Source: an uncultured Desulfovibrio sp.
Lineage (GTDB): Bacteria > Desulfobacterota > Desulfovibrionia > Desulfovibrionales > Desulfovibrionaceae
Length of the DNA stretch: 12,984 nt
Direction of reading: 5' to 3'
Assembly: GCA_947176055.1 (NCBI GenBank)
Contig: CAMWPE010000043.1
Span: 1 to 12,984 of the forward strand
In this document: one piece after another, positions 6,674-12,984 of the stretch
Position numbering within the stretch: position 1 is the stretch's first letter
Layout: every line of letters begins with the position of its first letter
Notes under the pieces: model-generated
What the model saw: only the letters and a program-made list of their open reading frames with translations
The model's database searches: none
What the model was told of the DNA's origin: nothing
Program-made: the position numbers and the translations under genes

Positions 6674-8509
6674 TCAGTTTTTTTCTTTCGCGGCCCTGCC
6701 AGCGGCCTGATAGCGTTTTTGCGCCGATAATTCGATTTTGCGCATGCGGATGGATTTAGGCGTTACTTCGACCAGCTCGTCCGGCCGGACAAAATGCAGG
6801 GCCTTCTCCAGCGTCATCCGTTTGACAGGAGTCAGGATGACGTTTTCGTCCTTACCCGCCGCGCGCAAATTGGTAAGTTTTTTCTCTTTGGTCGCGTTGA
6901 CATCGATATCGTTCTCCCGGTTATGCTCGCCTACGATCATCCCTTCGTAAACGGGATCTCCCGGTTCGACAAATAATGTTCCGCGGGGCTCGAGATTAAA
7001 AAGCGCGTAAGCCACGGCGGATCCCGGACGATCCGCGACTATGGAGCCGGAATAACGGGCCGGAAAATCGCCGCGCCATTCGTCGTAACCTTCAAGATAT
7101 GAATTCATGATGCCAGTGCCTTTGGTATCGGTGAGGAATTCGTCGCGGTAGCCGATCAATCCGCGGGAGGGGACTGAAAATTCCAGTCGCACCCTGCCAG
7201 AACCTCCATTGTCGCATTTTAATAAGCGTCCTTTCCGTTGCGCCAGCTTGTCCGTGACGACGCCCATGAAAGTTTCGTCGCAGTCCACGTAAAGGCGCTC
7301 GATGGGCTCGAGAGTTTTGCCGTCCGCGTCTTTTTTGAGAATGACCTCCGGGCGTCCCGCGGCCAGCTCGAAACCTTCGCGGCGCATGGTTTCGATCAGG
7401 ATCGCCAGTTGAAATTCGCCGCGGCCTTTTACCATGAATGCGTCCTTGTCCCGGGTTTTTTCCACCCGGATGGCGACATTGCGGAGGCTCTCCTTGATTA
7501 GCCGATCTTCGATGGCCCGCGATTGCACGATTTTGCCTTCGCGACCGGCGAGGGGGGAAGTGTTGATCCCGAAGCGCATGGCTACTGTGGGCTCGTCCAC
7601 GCGAATGCGGGGCAGGGCGACGGGATTTTCTCTGGAGCAAATAGTGTCGCCGATGGCGACAGCCTCGATGCCCGCGAGCACGGCTATATCTCCGGGGCCG
7701 GCCTCGTCCACATCGACCAGGCGAAGTCCGTCGTAAACCTGCAGGCGACTGACGCGGAGCGGTTTCGGCGTTCCGTCTTCGCCCACGCAGTCCAGGGCCT
7801 CTTTAGCGCGAACCGCGCCGTGCATTATTCTGCCTATGGCCAGGCGACCCACGTAATCGGAATAATCCAGATCGGCGACCAGCATCTGGAAAGGTTGCTC
7901 CGGATCGTGCTCCGGGGCGGGGATCTTTTCGATAATCGCCCGGAAAAGCGGGCCGAGATCCTTTCTTTCGTCGTCAATGGAATCCATGGCGACGCCGTCG
8001 CGGCCAATGGCGTAAAGCACGGGAAATTCGAGTTGCTCCTCGGTCGCGCCGAGATCGATAAACAGATCATAAATTTCATTTAATACTTCTTCGGGACGGG
8101 CGTCCTTGCGATCTATTTTATTGATGACGACAATGACGGGCAGACCGGCTTCGAGGGTTTTTTTCAGGACGAAACGTGTCTGGGGCAGAGGGCCTTCGGA
8201 AGAATCGACCAGAAGGATCGCGCCGGTCGCCATGGAAAGGGAGCGTTCCACTTCGCCTCCGAAATCGGCGTGCCCGGGAGTATCGATGATATTGATTTTT
8301 GTTCCATTCCAGTTGACCGAACAATTCTTCGCCGCGATGGTAATGCCCCGCTCCCTTTCGAGATCCATATTGTCCATTACGCGTTCGTCGACGCGCTGAT
8401 CCTCGCGGAAGACGCCGCTTTGTTTGAAAAGCGCGTCCACCAGGGTAGTTTTGCCGTGATCGACATGGGCGATAATCGCCACGTTTCTTAACTTTTCATT
8501 CTTCGCCAT
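6674..8509 (-). CDS. typA: Translational GTPase TypA/BipA
   Basis: This is a ribosome-associated GTPase of the EF-G-like group that aids large-subunit assembly and growth under stress or cold. Length is 611 residues, usual for the family. GTPase motifs are AHVDHGKTT (14-22), RGIT (54-57), DTPGH (76-80) and NKID (130-133). The G5 position reads AIGRDG where many homologues have Ser-Ala or Ser-Gly, a small deviation. Later domains show VDEPTVAMRFGINTSP, VKGRGEFQLAILIETMRREG, SVPSRGLIGYRDEF and the TypA C-terminus ending in VEVTPKSIRMRK. A purine-rich GGGGATA precedes the ATG. It is transcribed away from the aldolase operon and towards the symporter gene. Confidence 0.97.
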   Translation of the reverse strand: MAKNEKLRNVAIIAHVDHGKTTLVDALFKQSGVFREDQRVDERVMDNMDLERERGITIAAKNCSVNWNGTKINIIDTPGHADFGGEVERSLSMATGAILLVDSSEGPLPQTRFVLKKTLEAGLPVIVVINKIDRKDARPEEVLNEIYDLFIDLGATEEQLEFPVLYAIGRDGVAMDSIDDERKDLGPLFRAIIEKIPAPEHDPEQPFQMLVADLDYSDYVGRLAIGRIMHGAVRAKEALDCVGEDGTPKPLRVSRLQVYDGLRLVDVDEAGPGDIAVLAGIEAVAIGDTICSRENPVALPRIRVDEPTVAMRFGINTSPLAGREGKIVQSRAIEDRLIKESLRNVAIRVEKTRDKDAFMVKGRGEFQLAILIETMRREGFELAAGRPEVILKKDADGKTLEPIERLYVDCDETFMGVVTDKLAQRKGRLLKCDNGGSGRVRLEFSVPSRGLIGYRDEFLTDTKGTGIMNSYLEGYDEWRGDFPARYSGSIVADRPGSAVAYALFNLEPRGTLFVEPGDPVYEGMIVGEHNRENDIDVNATKEKKLTNLRAAGKDENVILTPVKRMTLEKALHFVRPDELVEVTPKSIRMRKIELSAQKRYQAAGRAAKEKN

Positions 8510-8561
8510 GATATTTATCCCCGCTTGAAAGCGCTCCGGAACGGTTAGCGCGAAACCCGCG

Positions 8562-8592
8562 TTTATATAGTCGTTTTTCGGGAATTTGTCAT
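8562..8592 (-). promoter_or_regulatory. Candidate typA promoter
   Basis: On the minus strand, ATGACA (8592-8587) resembles a -35 box (5 of 6) and is 17 bases from TATATA (8569-8564), overlapping TATAAA (8567-8562). The leader to the typA ATG would be about 50 bases. Confidence 0.5.
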
Positions 8593-8651
8593 CAATCGCG
8601 AGGCGAGGGGATATGTTTCGCTACACGACGCGAGCGGCCGCTCCTGGAGAA

Positions 8652-8671
8652 GAGCGTCGCCGGGGACGCTC
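8652..8671. promoter_or_regulatory. Dyad upstream of the aldolase promoter, possible operator
   Basis: GAGCGTC (8652-8658) and GACGCTC (8665-8671) form a perfect 7-base inverted repeat with a 6-base spacer. Its centre lies about 56 bases before the predicted start of transcription, a position used by activators. A separate 12-base palindrome GAGCGGCCGCTC lies at 8632-8643. Neither resembles a binding site I can name. Confidence 0.35.
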
Positions 8672-8682
8672 GGAACGGCGTA

Positions 8683-8711
8683 TTGAAAGGGCGAGGATAC
8701 GGCGTTATGAT
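8683..8711 (+). promoter_or_regulatory. Sigma70-like promoter of the aldolase/sugar operon
   Basis: TTGAAA at 8683-8688 and TATGAT at 8706-8711 are separated by the ideal 17 bases, each matching consensus at 5 of 6 positions. Transcription would begin near 8718, just before the ribosome binding site at 8724-8730. This argues against any upstream start for the aldolase gene. Confidence 0.65.
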
Positions 8712-8723
8712 AGGGGAAATTAT

Positions 8724-8730
8724 AGGGAGG
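8724..8730 (+). promoter_or_regulatory. Ribosome binding site deciding the aldolase start
   Basis: AGGGAGG ends eight bases before GTG 8739, near ideal spacing. The open frame extends back to TTG 8586, but that region contains the promoter and encodes an Arg-rich stretch unlike the family. Confidence 0.75.
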
Positions 8731-8738
8731 GTTCGCCG

Positions 8739-9560
8739 GTGACATTGGGTGAAATCAGGGCGAAATTGCGGGAAGACCGGCCTACGGTTGGAACCTGGGC
8801 GCAATTGCCATCTCCGGACTCCGCCGAATTGCTCGCTCGGGCCGGGTACGATTGGGTGGCGGTCGATATGGAGCACGGGAGCTTTGGACCGGCTAATCTT
8901 CCAGACATATTCCGGGGTATAGAATGCGGGGGCGCCGTTCCTTTCGCGAGGTTGCCGGAAGCGTCGAAAGTGTGGATAAAAGTCGCTCTCGAAGCCGGAG
9001 CGCTGGGTTTAATTTTTCCCATGATTGAAACCCGGGAGCAGCTGGACAAGGCCATCGATTTGGCCACCTATCCCGGGCAGGATTTCTGGCGCGAAAAAGG
9101 CTCGACCGCGAGCGAATACAGGGGAGTGGGTTTTTGCCGCGCCAACGCTTTCGGGCTCAATTTCGCCCGTTACCGCGAAGAGATCGCGCCGGAGATTTTT
9201 ATTGTCGCCCAGGTCGAGAATGTCAGGGCGGTCGATAATCTTGCCAGCATCCTGCAATGTCCCAGGCTCGATGCGATTATGGTCGGACCGTACGACTTAT
9301 CCGGCTCGATGGGGCTGACCGGCAAGTTCGATGATCCGCGCTTCGAAGCCGTAATGGAGAAGATTAACGATGAATGCCGCGCGAGCGGCAAACGGATGGG
9401 GTTGCATATCGTCGAGCCTAATCCGGAAAAATTGAGCGCGGAAATCGCCGGAGGCGCGAGATTCATAGCTTATGGTATAGACACAGTCTTTCTTTGGCGA
9501 TCAGCCGCGAGACCGGCCGCCGATAGCCCAACAAACGCGCGGGACGGATCCTTCCGATGA
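8739..9560 (+). CDS. HpcH/HpaI-family pyruvate aldolase
   Basis: This is a cytoplasmic class II, metal-dependent aldolase of the HpcH/HpaI family. Members join or split pyruvate and an aldehyde to give 2-keto-3-deoxy-4-hydroxy acids. It has 273 residues from GTG 8739, a normal length. Expected active-site residues are present: Asp43 and His46 in VDMEHG, Arg71 in FARLPE, the metal ligands Glu160 (AQVENV) and Asp186 (MVGPYDLSGSMG), plus RGVGFCRA (128-135). About ten extra residues (near 113-126) precede RGVG compared with HpaI. It is the first gene of an operon for sugar modification and CMP activation, so synthesis of a sugar acid rather than breakdown of an aromatic compound is inferred. The last four bases overlap the next gene (ATGA). 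Confidence 0.88.
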   Translation: MTLGEIRAKLREDRPTVGTWAQLPSPDSAELLARAGYDWVAVDMEHGSFGPANLPDIFRGIECGGAVPFARLPEASKVWIKVALEAGALGLIFPMIETREQLDKAIDLATYPGQDFWREKGSTASEYRGVGFCRANAFGLNFARYREEIAPEIFIVAQVENVRAVDNLASILQCPRLDAIMVGPYDLSGSMGLTGKFDDPRFEAVMEKINDECRASGKRMGLHIVEPNPEKLSAEIAGGARFIAYGIDTVFLWRSAARPAADSPTNARDGSFR

Positions 9561-10465
9561 ATATAACTGTTTTTGGAGGATCCGGCTTTCTAGGCTCGCA
9601 TATCTGCGACAAATTATCGGGAGCGGGGCATTGCGTAACGATAGTCGATAGACGTCCCTCCCCCTGGTTAAGAGCCGATCAGAAGATGATCGTCGGCGAC
9701 ATTCTGGACGAGAAGATCGCGGACGAAGCGACGCGGGGAGTCGACGTAGTTTTTAATTACGCGGGAATCGCCGATATTGGCGAAGCCAACGCGAGGCCTC
9801 TTGATACAGCGCGCGCAAACGTCATGGGCAACCTTACAGTTCTGGAAGCCTGCCGCAAGAATGATATAAAAAGATATGTGTTCGCGTCCTCGCTATACGT
9901 TTACGGCAAATCCGGCGGTTTCTACCGGTGCAGTAAGCAAGCCTGCGAAATCTATATAGAAAATTACCACGCGACCTATAATTTGCCCTATACCATTCTG
10001 CGTTACGGTTCGCTTTACGGACCCAGGGCGGACAGACGCAACGCCATTCAGAGATTCGTTTACGAGGCTTTGTCGAAAGGAGAAATAACATATTACGGCT
10101 CGCCCGAGGCGTTGCGGGAATATGTGCATGTCGACGACGCGTCCGAAGCCACGCTGAAAATTCTCGAGCCGGAATTCGCTAACCAGAATATCATTATATC
10201 GGGAAACCAGCCCATGCGCGTGGGAGATCTGTTCCGCATGCTTGAGGAAATGCTGGGAACCAAACTCAAGATAAATTACGAACATGATCCCGCCAGCGGA
10301 CATTATCAAATAACGCCTTATTCATTCATGCCAAAAATCGGACGCAAACTGGTTCCCCCGCTTACGGTCGACCTGGGCCAGGGTATATTGCGGGTCATGG
10401 AGGAGGAGCATAAGGCGATAAACACGGGCAAGGACGAAGAGGGCGGCCGGTATCTGGCGGAATAA
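9557..10465 (+). CDS. NAD-dependent epimerase/dehydratase (extended SDR)
   Basis: This is an extended short-chain dehydrogenase/reductase, the group that epimerises, dehydrates or reduces nucleotide sugars and related compounds. It has 302 residues. The Rossmann loop GGSGFLGSH (7-15) begins the protein and Asp31 ends the second strand, favouring NAD. The catalytic set is Ser111/Ser112 in FASSLYVYG and Tyr123/Lys127 in YRCSK. LRYGSLYGPRAD (148-159) and REYVHVDD (187-194) are typical of sugar-nucleotide members. The start overlaps the aldolase stop by four bases, so the two are translationally coupled. The substrate may be a nucleotide sugar, or the aldehyde or keto acid handled by the neighbours. 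Confidence 0.9.
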   Translation: MNITVFGGSGFLGSHICDKLSGAGHCVTIVDRRPSPWLRADQKMIVGDILDEKIADEATRGVDVVFNYAGIADIGEANARPLDTARANVMGNLTVLEACRKNDIKRYVFASSLYVYGKSGGFYRCSKQACEIYIENYHATYNLPYTILRYGSLYGPRADRRNAIQRFVYEALSKGEITYYGSPEALREYVHVDDASEATLKILEPEFANQNIIISGNQPMRVGDLFRMLEEMLGTKLKINYEHDPASGHYQITPYSFMPKIGRKLVPPLTVDLGQGILRVMEEEHKAINTGKDEEGGRYLAE

Positions 10466-10505
10466 GTCGTCGGTCGCCGCGAATCAGGAAAACTGGGAGT
10501 GACAA

Positions 10506-11282
10506 ATGCCAAATATAATAGCGATTATTCCGGCGAGGATGGGTTCCAGCCGTTACCCAGGCAAACCGCTAGCGTTGATTCACAATGTTCCCATGGTGGG
10601 CCATGTCGCGTTCAGGACGGCTATGAGTCCCATTTTGTCCGCTACTTACGTGGCTACCTGCGATCCCATTATCGAGGATTATTGCGAAAGCGCGGGCCTG
10701 AATTGCGTCATGACCAGCGATTCGCATGTCCGGTGCTCCACCAGGACAGCCGAGGCTCTTCTGAAGATTGAGAAGGAAACGGGCAAAAAGGCCGATATAG
10801 TTGTGATGGTCCAGGGCGACGAACCCATGGTCACGCCCGGGATGATCGAACAGGCGGTCAAACCGTTGCTGGAAGATCCGTCTGTCAATGTGGTCAATCT
10901 CATGGCGGAAATGGACACGCTGGAGGAATTTGAGGATCCCAACGAAGTCAAGGTAGTAATAGACAATAACAGCGACGCGCTTTACTTTTCCCGCGAGCCC
11001 ATTCCTTCCAGAAAAAAGGGCGCGGATCGCGTTCCCATGCGCAAACAGGTATGCGTCATCCCTTTCCGGCGGGATTATCTGTTAAAATTTAATGAAATGA
11101 AGGAGAGTCCGCTGGAAATTTACGAGAGCGTCGATATGTTGCGCATCCTGGAGCATGGGGAAAAAGTGCGAATGGCGCCGACCGACGCGAGAACCTGGAG
11201 CGTTGACACTCCGGAGGATCTCGCGCGCGTCGCGAGACTTATGAAAGACGACAAATTGATGGAAAAGTATAACAAAAAATGA
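10506..11282 (+). CDS. KdsB-like CMP-sugar-acid synthetase (cytidylyltransferase)
   Basis: This is a cytidylyltransferase of the KdsB family, which activates a 3-deoxy-ulosonic acid with CTP to a CMP-sugar for transfer to a surface glycan. It has 258 residues. Preserved parts are IPARMGSSRYPGKPL (8-22), VQGDEP (102-107), FSREPIP (161-167), SPLEIYESVDMLR (201-213) and SVDTPED (232-238). The KDO signature H-x-S-G-T-(D/E)-R reads H74-V-R-C-S-T-R80, losing the Gly and the acidic residue. The segment that is HIGIYAYR in common KdsB is QVCVIPFRR (181-189). Because CTP-site parts are kept and sugar-site parts changed, a substrate other than KDO is inferred. GGGAG at 10495-10499 supports the ATG. The gap from the SDR gene is 40 bases. 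Confidence 0.88.
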   Translation: MPNIIAIIPARMGSSRYPGKPLALIHNVPMVGHVAFRTAMSPILSATYVATCDPIIEDYCESAGLNCVMTSDSHVRCSTRTAEALLKIEKETGKKADIVVMVQGDEPMVTPGMIEQAVKPLLEDPSVNVVNLMAEMDTLEEFEDPNEVKVVIDNNSDALYFSREPIPSRKKGADRVPMRKQVCVIPFRRDYLLKFNEMKESPLEIYESVDMLRILEHGEKVRMAPTDARTWSVDTPEDLARVARLMKDDKLMEKYNKK

Positions 11283-11878
11283 GCCAAAGGGAGCGTCTGT
11301 CGGCCGCGGCGAGGATAAGGAGCGGCTGCGAAGAACTCCTCGTAGCCTCGGTTGGCTGGATACCCACGCCGCTGGGAATGGCGGCGAGACTGGCGCTCTG
11401 GCGCTGGTTTTTCGCCAATTGCGGCGCGGCGCGTTTTGGCTCTGGCCTTACAATTTCGGGAATGGGCAATATAAGTCTGGGAAACGGATGCCGGATAGGA
11501 CGCCTGGCATTCTTGACCGCCAACAGCGGCAAAATGATCCTTGGAGACAATGTGTCTGTTTCCCCATGCGCGCATTTAAGCGCGGACAACGGCTATATTG
11601 AAGTGGGCGCGAAAACAGCCATCGGCCCGGGCGTCGTGATCCGGGCGGCCAATCACGCTTTTGACAGACTGGACGCGCCCATAATGGATCAGGGGCATAC
11701 TCCTGGTCAGGTCATTATAGGCGAGGACGTATGGATCGGAGCCAATTGCGTAATAACGCCGGACACCCGCGTAGGCAAGGGAGCGGTTGTCGGCGCGGGA
11801 GCCGTGGTTACCCGCAATGTCGCTCCTTTTTCCATCGTGGCCGGAGTTCCGGCCCGGGAAATCGGCATGAGAAAATGA
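11279..11878 (+). CDS. Hexapeptide-repeat acyltransferase
   Basis: This is a left-handed beta-helix acyltransferase of the sugar O-/N-acetyltransferase type (as in WcaF or CysE-like families), using acetyl-CoA or a similar donor. It has 199 residues. The N-terminal 50 residues are helical. After them come many [LIV]G-x-x repeats: ISLGNGCRIG, IEVGAKTAIGPGVVI, VIIGEDVWIGANCVI and VGKGAVVGAGAVV. The likely catalytic histidine is His126 in RAANHAF. The end, IVAGVPAREI, is typical of the family. Its start overlaps the cytidylyltransferase stop by four bases (ATGA). It probably decorates the sugar acid or glycan made by this operon; O- versus N-acetylation cannot be decided from sequence. Confidence 0.88.
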   Translation: MSQRERLSAAARIRSGCEELLVASVGWIPTPLGMAARLALWRWFFANCGAARFGSGLTISGMGNISLGNGCRIGRLAFLTANSGKMILGDNVSVSPCAHLSADNGYIEVGAKTAIGPGVVIRAANHAFDRLDAPIMDQGHTPGQVIIGEDVWIGANCVITPDTRVGKGAVVGAGAVVTRNVAPFSIVAGVPAREIGMRK

Positions 11879-11887
11879 GGTCCGGAT

Positions 11888-12526
11888 ATGGCTATAGAAT
11901 GTCTTGTTTTTGACTGCGACGGCGTGATTCTGGACAGCGTTCCCGTAAAAACGCGGGCTTTCCGGCGTCTGGCGGAGCCGTACGGCGAAGAGGCCGCTGA
12001 TCGGTTTGTAATTTATCATTCGACGCATGGGGGAGTCAGCCGCTATAAAAAGTTCGAATGGTTTTTTGACGAAATTTTAAAGAGACCAATCCAGCCTGAC
12101 GAAAGCGAGGAGTGGGGAGAGAAATTTGAAAAATACGCGCTGGAAGAAGTCAGAAAATGCCCCATGATTCCGGGCGCGATGGACGCGTTGCGAAAATGGC
12201 ATGGCGTCCTGCCAATGTATGTTTGTTCCGGCGCTCCCGACGAAGAAGTAAACCTCGTGCTGTCGGAAAGGAATTTGAGCCGGTTTTTTACGGGAATTTA
12301 CGGAACGCCGCCGGCGAAGGCCCAATTACTGGAAAAAATAGCTCGCTCGACAAGTTTGGATCCGGCCGATATCGCGATGGTCGGCGATTCGACCACGGAT
12401 CTGGACGCGGCGGAGTATGTCGGGACTCTTTTTTACGGCGTGGGGAATGGACTCAAGGGCGGAGCTTTCCCCTGGAGCGAGACTTTGGAGAATTTCAACG
12501 CCTGGGTCGAGGCCAATAGGCGTTAA
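11888..12526 (+). CDS. HAD-superfamily phosphatase
   Basis: This is a haloacid-dehalogenase-type hydrolase of the phosphoglycolate phosphatase/beta-phosphoglucomutase-like group. It has 212 residues. The nucleophile motif is FDCDGV with Asp9 and Asp11, motif II is VCSGAP with Ser114, motif III is Lys144 in PAKAQLL, and motif IV is GDSTTD (166-171). A helical cap lies between motifs I and II (about 20-95). It begins nine bases after the acyltransferase stop. In context it likely removes phosphate from a sugar-acid phosphate, the role KdsC or NeuB-pathway phosphatases fill elsewhere, though it is not of the capless KdsC type. A mutase role is possible. Confidence 0.88.
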   Translation: MAIECLVFDCDGVILDSVPVKTRAFRRLAEPYGEEAADRFVIYHSTHGGVSRYKKFEWFFDEILKRPIQPDESEEWGEKFEKYALEEVRKCPMIPGAMDALRKWHGVLPMYVCSGAPDEEVNLVLSERNLSRFFTGIYGTPPAKAQLLEKIARSTSLDPADIAMVGDSTTDLDAAEYVGTLFYGVGNGLKGGAFPWSETLENFNAWVEANRR

Positions 12527-12538
12527 AACGGTAAGACG

Positions 12539-12984
12539 ATGCCTGGAATATCGAGATTTTTTTGCGTCGCTCTCGTCCTTGTTTGCGGAATTTATTCCTG
12601 GCCAGGAACATTCGCGGCGACGGATGCGAAGACTGACGGAGCTTCCCGCGTCGGCGCTTCCGCTAAATTGGATCAGGAAAAAATTATCAAATTTTACAAC
12701 GATTCGTTGAGCCAGCTGACGCGGGGTCATTACTCGTTGGCGGGACAAATCGCCGCCAACGTCGCCCGTTACCGGAATACGTGGAAGATGCCTCCGGACA
12801 AACCCCGGGACGGAGGAAAAGCGGCCAGGCAAGCCATGGAGCCGCCGGCCGGAATTTTTAACATGGACGAAGAAAAGGAGCTGGCCAGGGCCCTTGACGA
12901 TATGGACGCGGCACTGGACGCAATGCTGGACAAATACGGGAAATTGGCCGCTTACGCGGCGGACGAGAATATACGGGACGACGG
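12539..12984 (+). CDS. Secreted protein of unknown function, 5' part
   Basis: An open frame starts at ATG 12539, twelve bases after the HAD stop, and runs off the right edge (148 complete codons). The first 26 residues look like a Sec signal peptide: Arg6, a hydrophobic run FFCVALVLVCGIY, and TFA before ATDAK. Cys16 does not sit in a lipobox. The mature part begins with KLDQEKIIKFYNDSL and TRGHYSLAGQIAANVARYRN, then a Pro/Lys linker and an acidic helix LARALDDMDAALDAMLDKYG. The helical style recalls DUF3829/YiiG-like proteins, but that is a weak impression. The ribosome site is poor (GGTAAG), so it may be translated by coupling. Its link to the sugar operon is by position only. Confidence 0.7.
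   Translation, partial: MPGISRFFCVALVLVCGIYSWPGTFAATDAKTDGASRVGASAKLDQEKIIKFYNDSLSQLTRGHYSLAGQIAANVARYRNTWKMPPDKPRDGGKAARQAMEPPAGIFNMDEEKELARALDDMDAALDAMLDKYGKLAAYAADENIRDD

Noticed and set aside
7523..8083. Plus-strand open frame opposite typA
   Set aside because: Shadow of the strongly conserved typA gene; its product has no coherent family features.
8586..8738. N-terminal extension of the aldolase from TTG 8586
   Set aside because: It contains the promoter at 8683-8711, encodes an Arg-rich stretch unlike the family, and lacks a ribosome site; GTG 8739 has AGGGAGG at good spacing.

Overview
This window looks like a chromosomal segment of a Gram-negative bacterium. The evidence is periplasmic TRAP binding proteins with Sec signal peptides, a KdsB-like CMP-sugar synthetase, and compact operons with strong Shine-Dalgarno sites. 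GC content is moderate. TRAP transport plus a proton-pumping transhydrogenase would suit an anaerobe such as a Desulfobacterota or Synergistota member, but nothing here fixes the taxonomy and that is a guess. No tRNA, rRNA, CRISPR array, insertion sequence or phage gene was seen.

Layout. (1) 1-677 (+): the 3' end of pntB, the beta subunit of the membrane NAD(P) transhydrogenase. It carries a complete NADP-binding domain III directly after the tail of another domain III, so the protein has at least two in tandem. (2) 827-5023 (+): a TRAP transporter operon in the order binding protein, DctQ, DctM, second binding protein. A sigma70-like promoter set among repeated CAAGTTTT half-sites precedes it, and GC-rich hairpins lie in two of its gene junctions. 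(3) 5220-8509 (-): typA/bipA followed by a sodium:solute symporter gene, converging on the TRAP operon. (4) 8739 to the window end (+): a tight operon divergent from typA. It encodes an HpcH/HpaI-type pyruvate aldolase, an extended SDR (epimerase/dehydratase), a divergent KdsB-type cytidylyltransferase, a hexapeptide acyltransferase, a HAD phosphatase and the start of a secreted protein.

How the genes may work together. The last operon has the parts for making a modified, CMP-activated 3-deoxy-ulosonic acid for a surface glycan. A pyruvate aldolase stands where a PEP-dependent KdsA/NeuB synthase would be expected, and the cytidylyltransferase lacks the usual KDO signature. This is the best candidate for an undescribed pathway. 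The tandem domain III in PntB, with changes at the NADP 2'-phosphate site, is the most unusual single gene. The TRAP operon with two divergent binding proteins for one membrane pair is a third point of interest.
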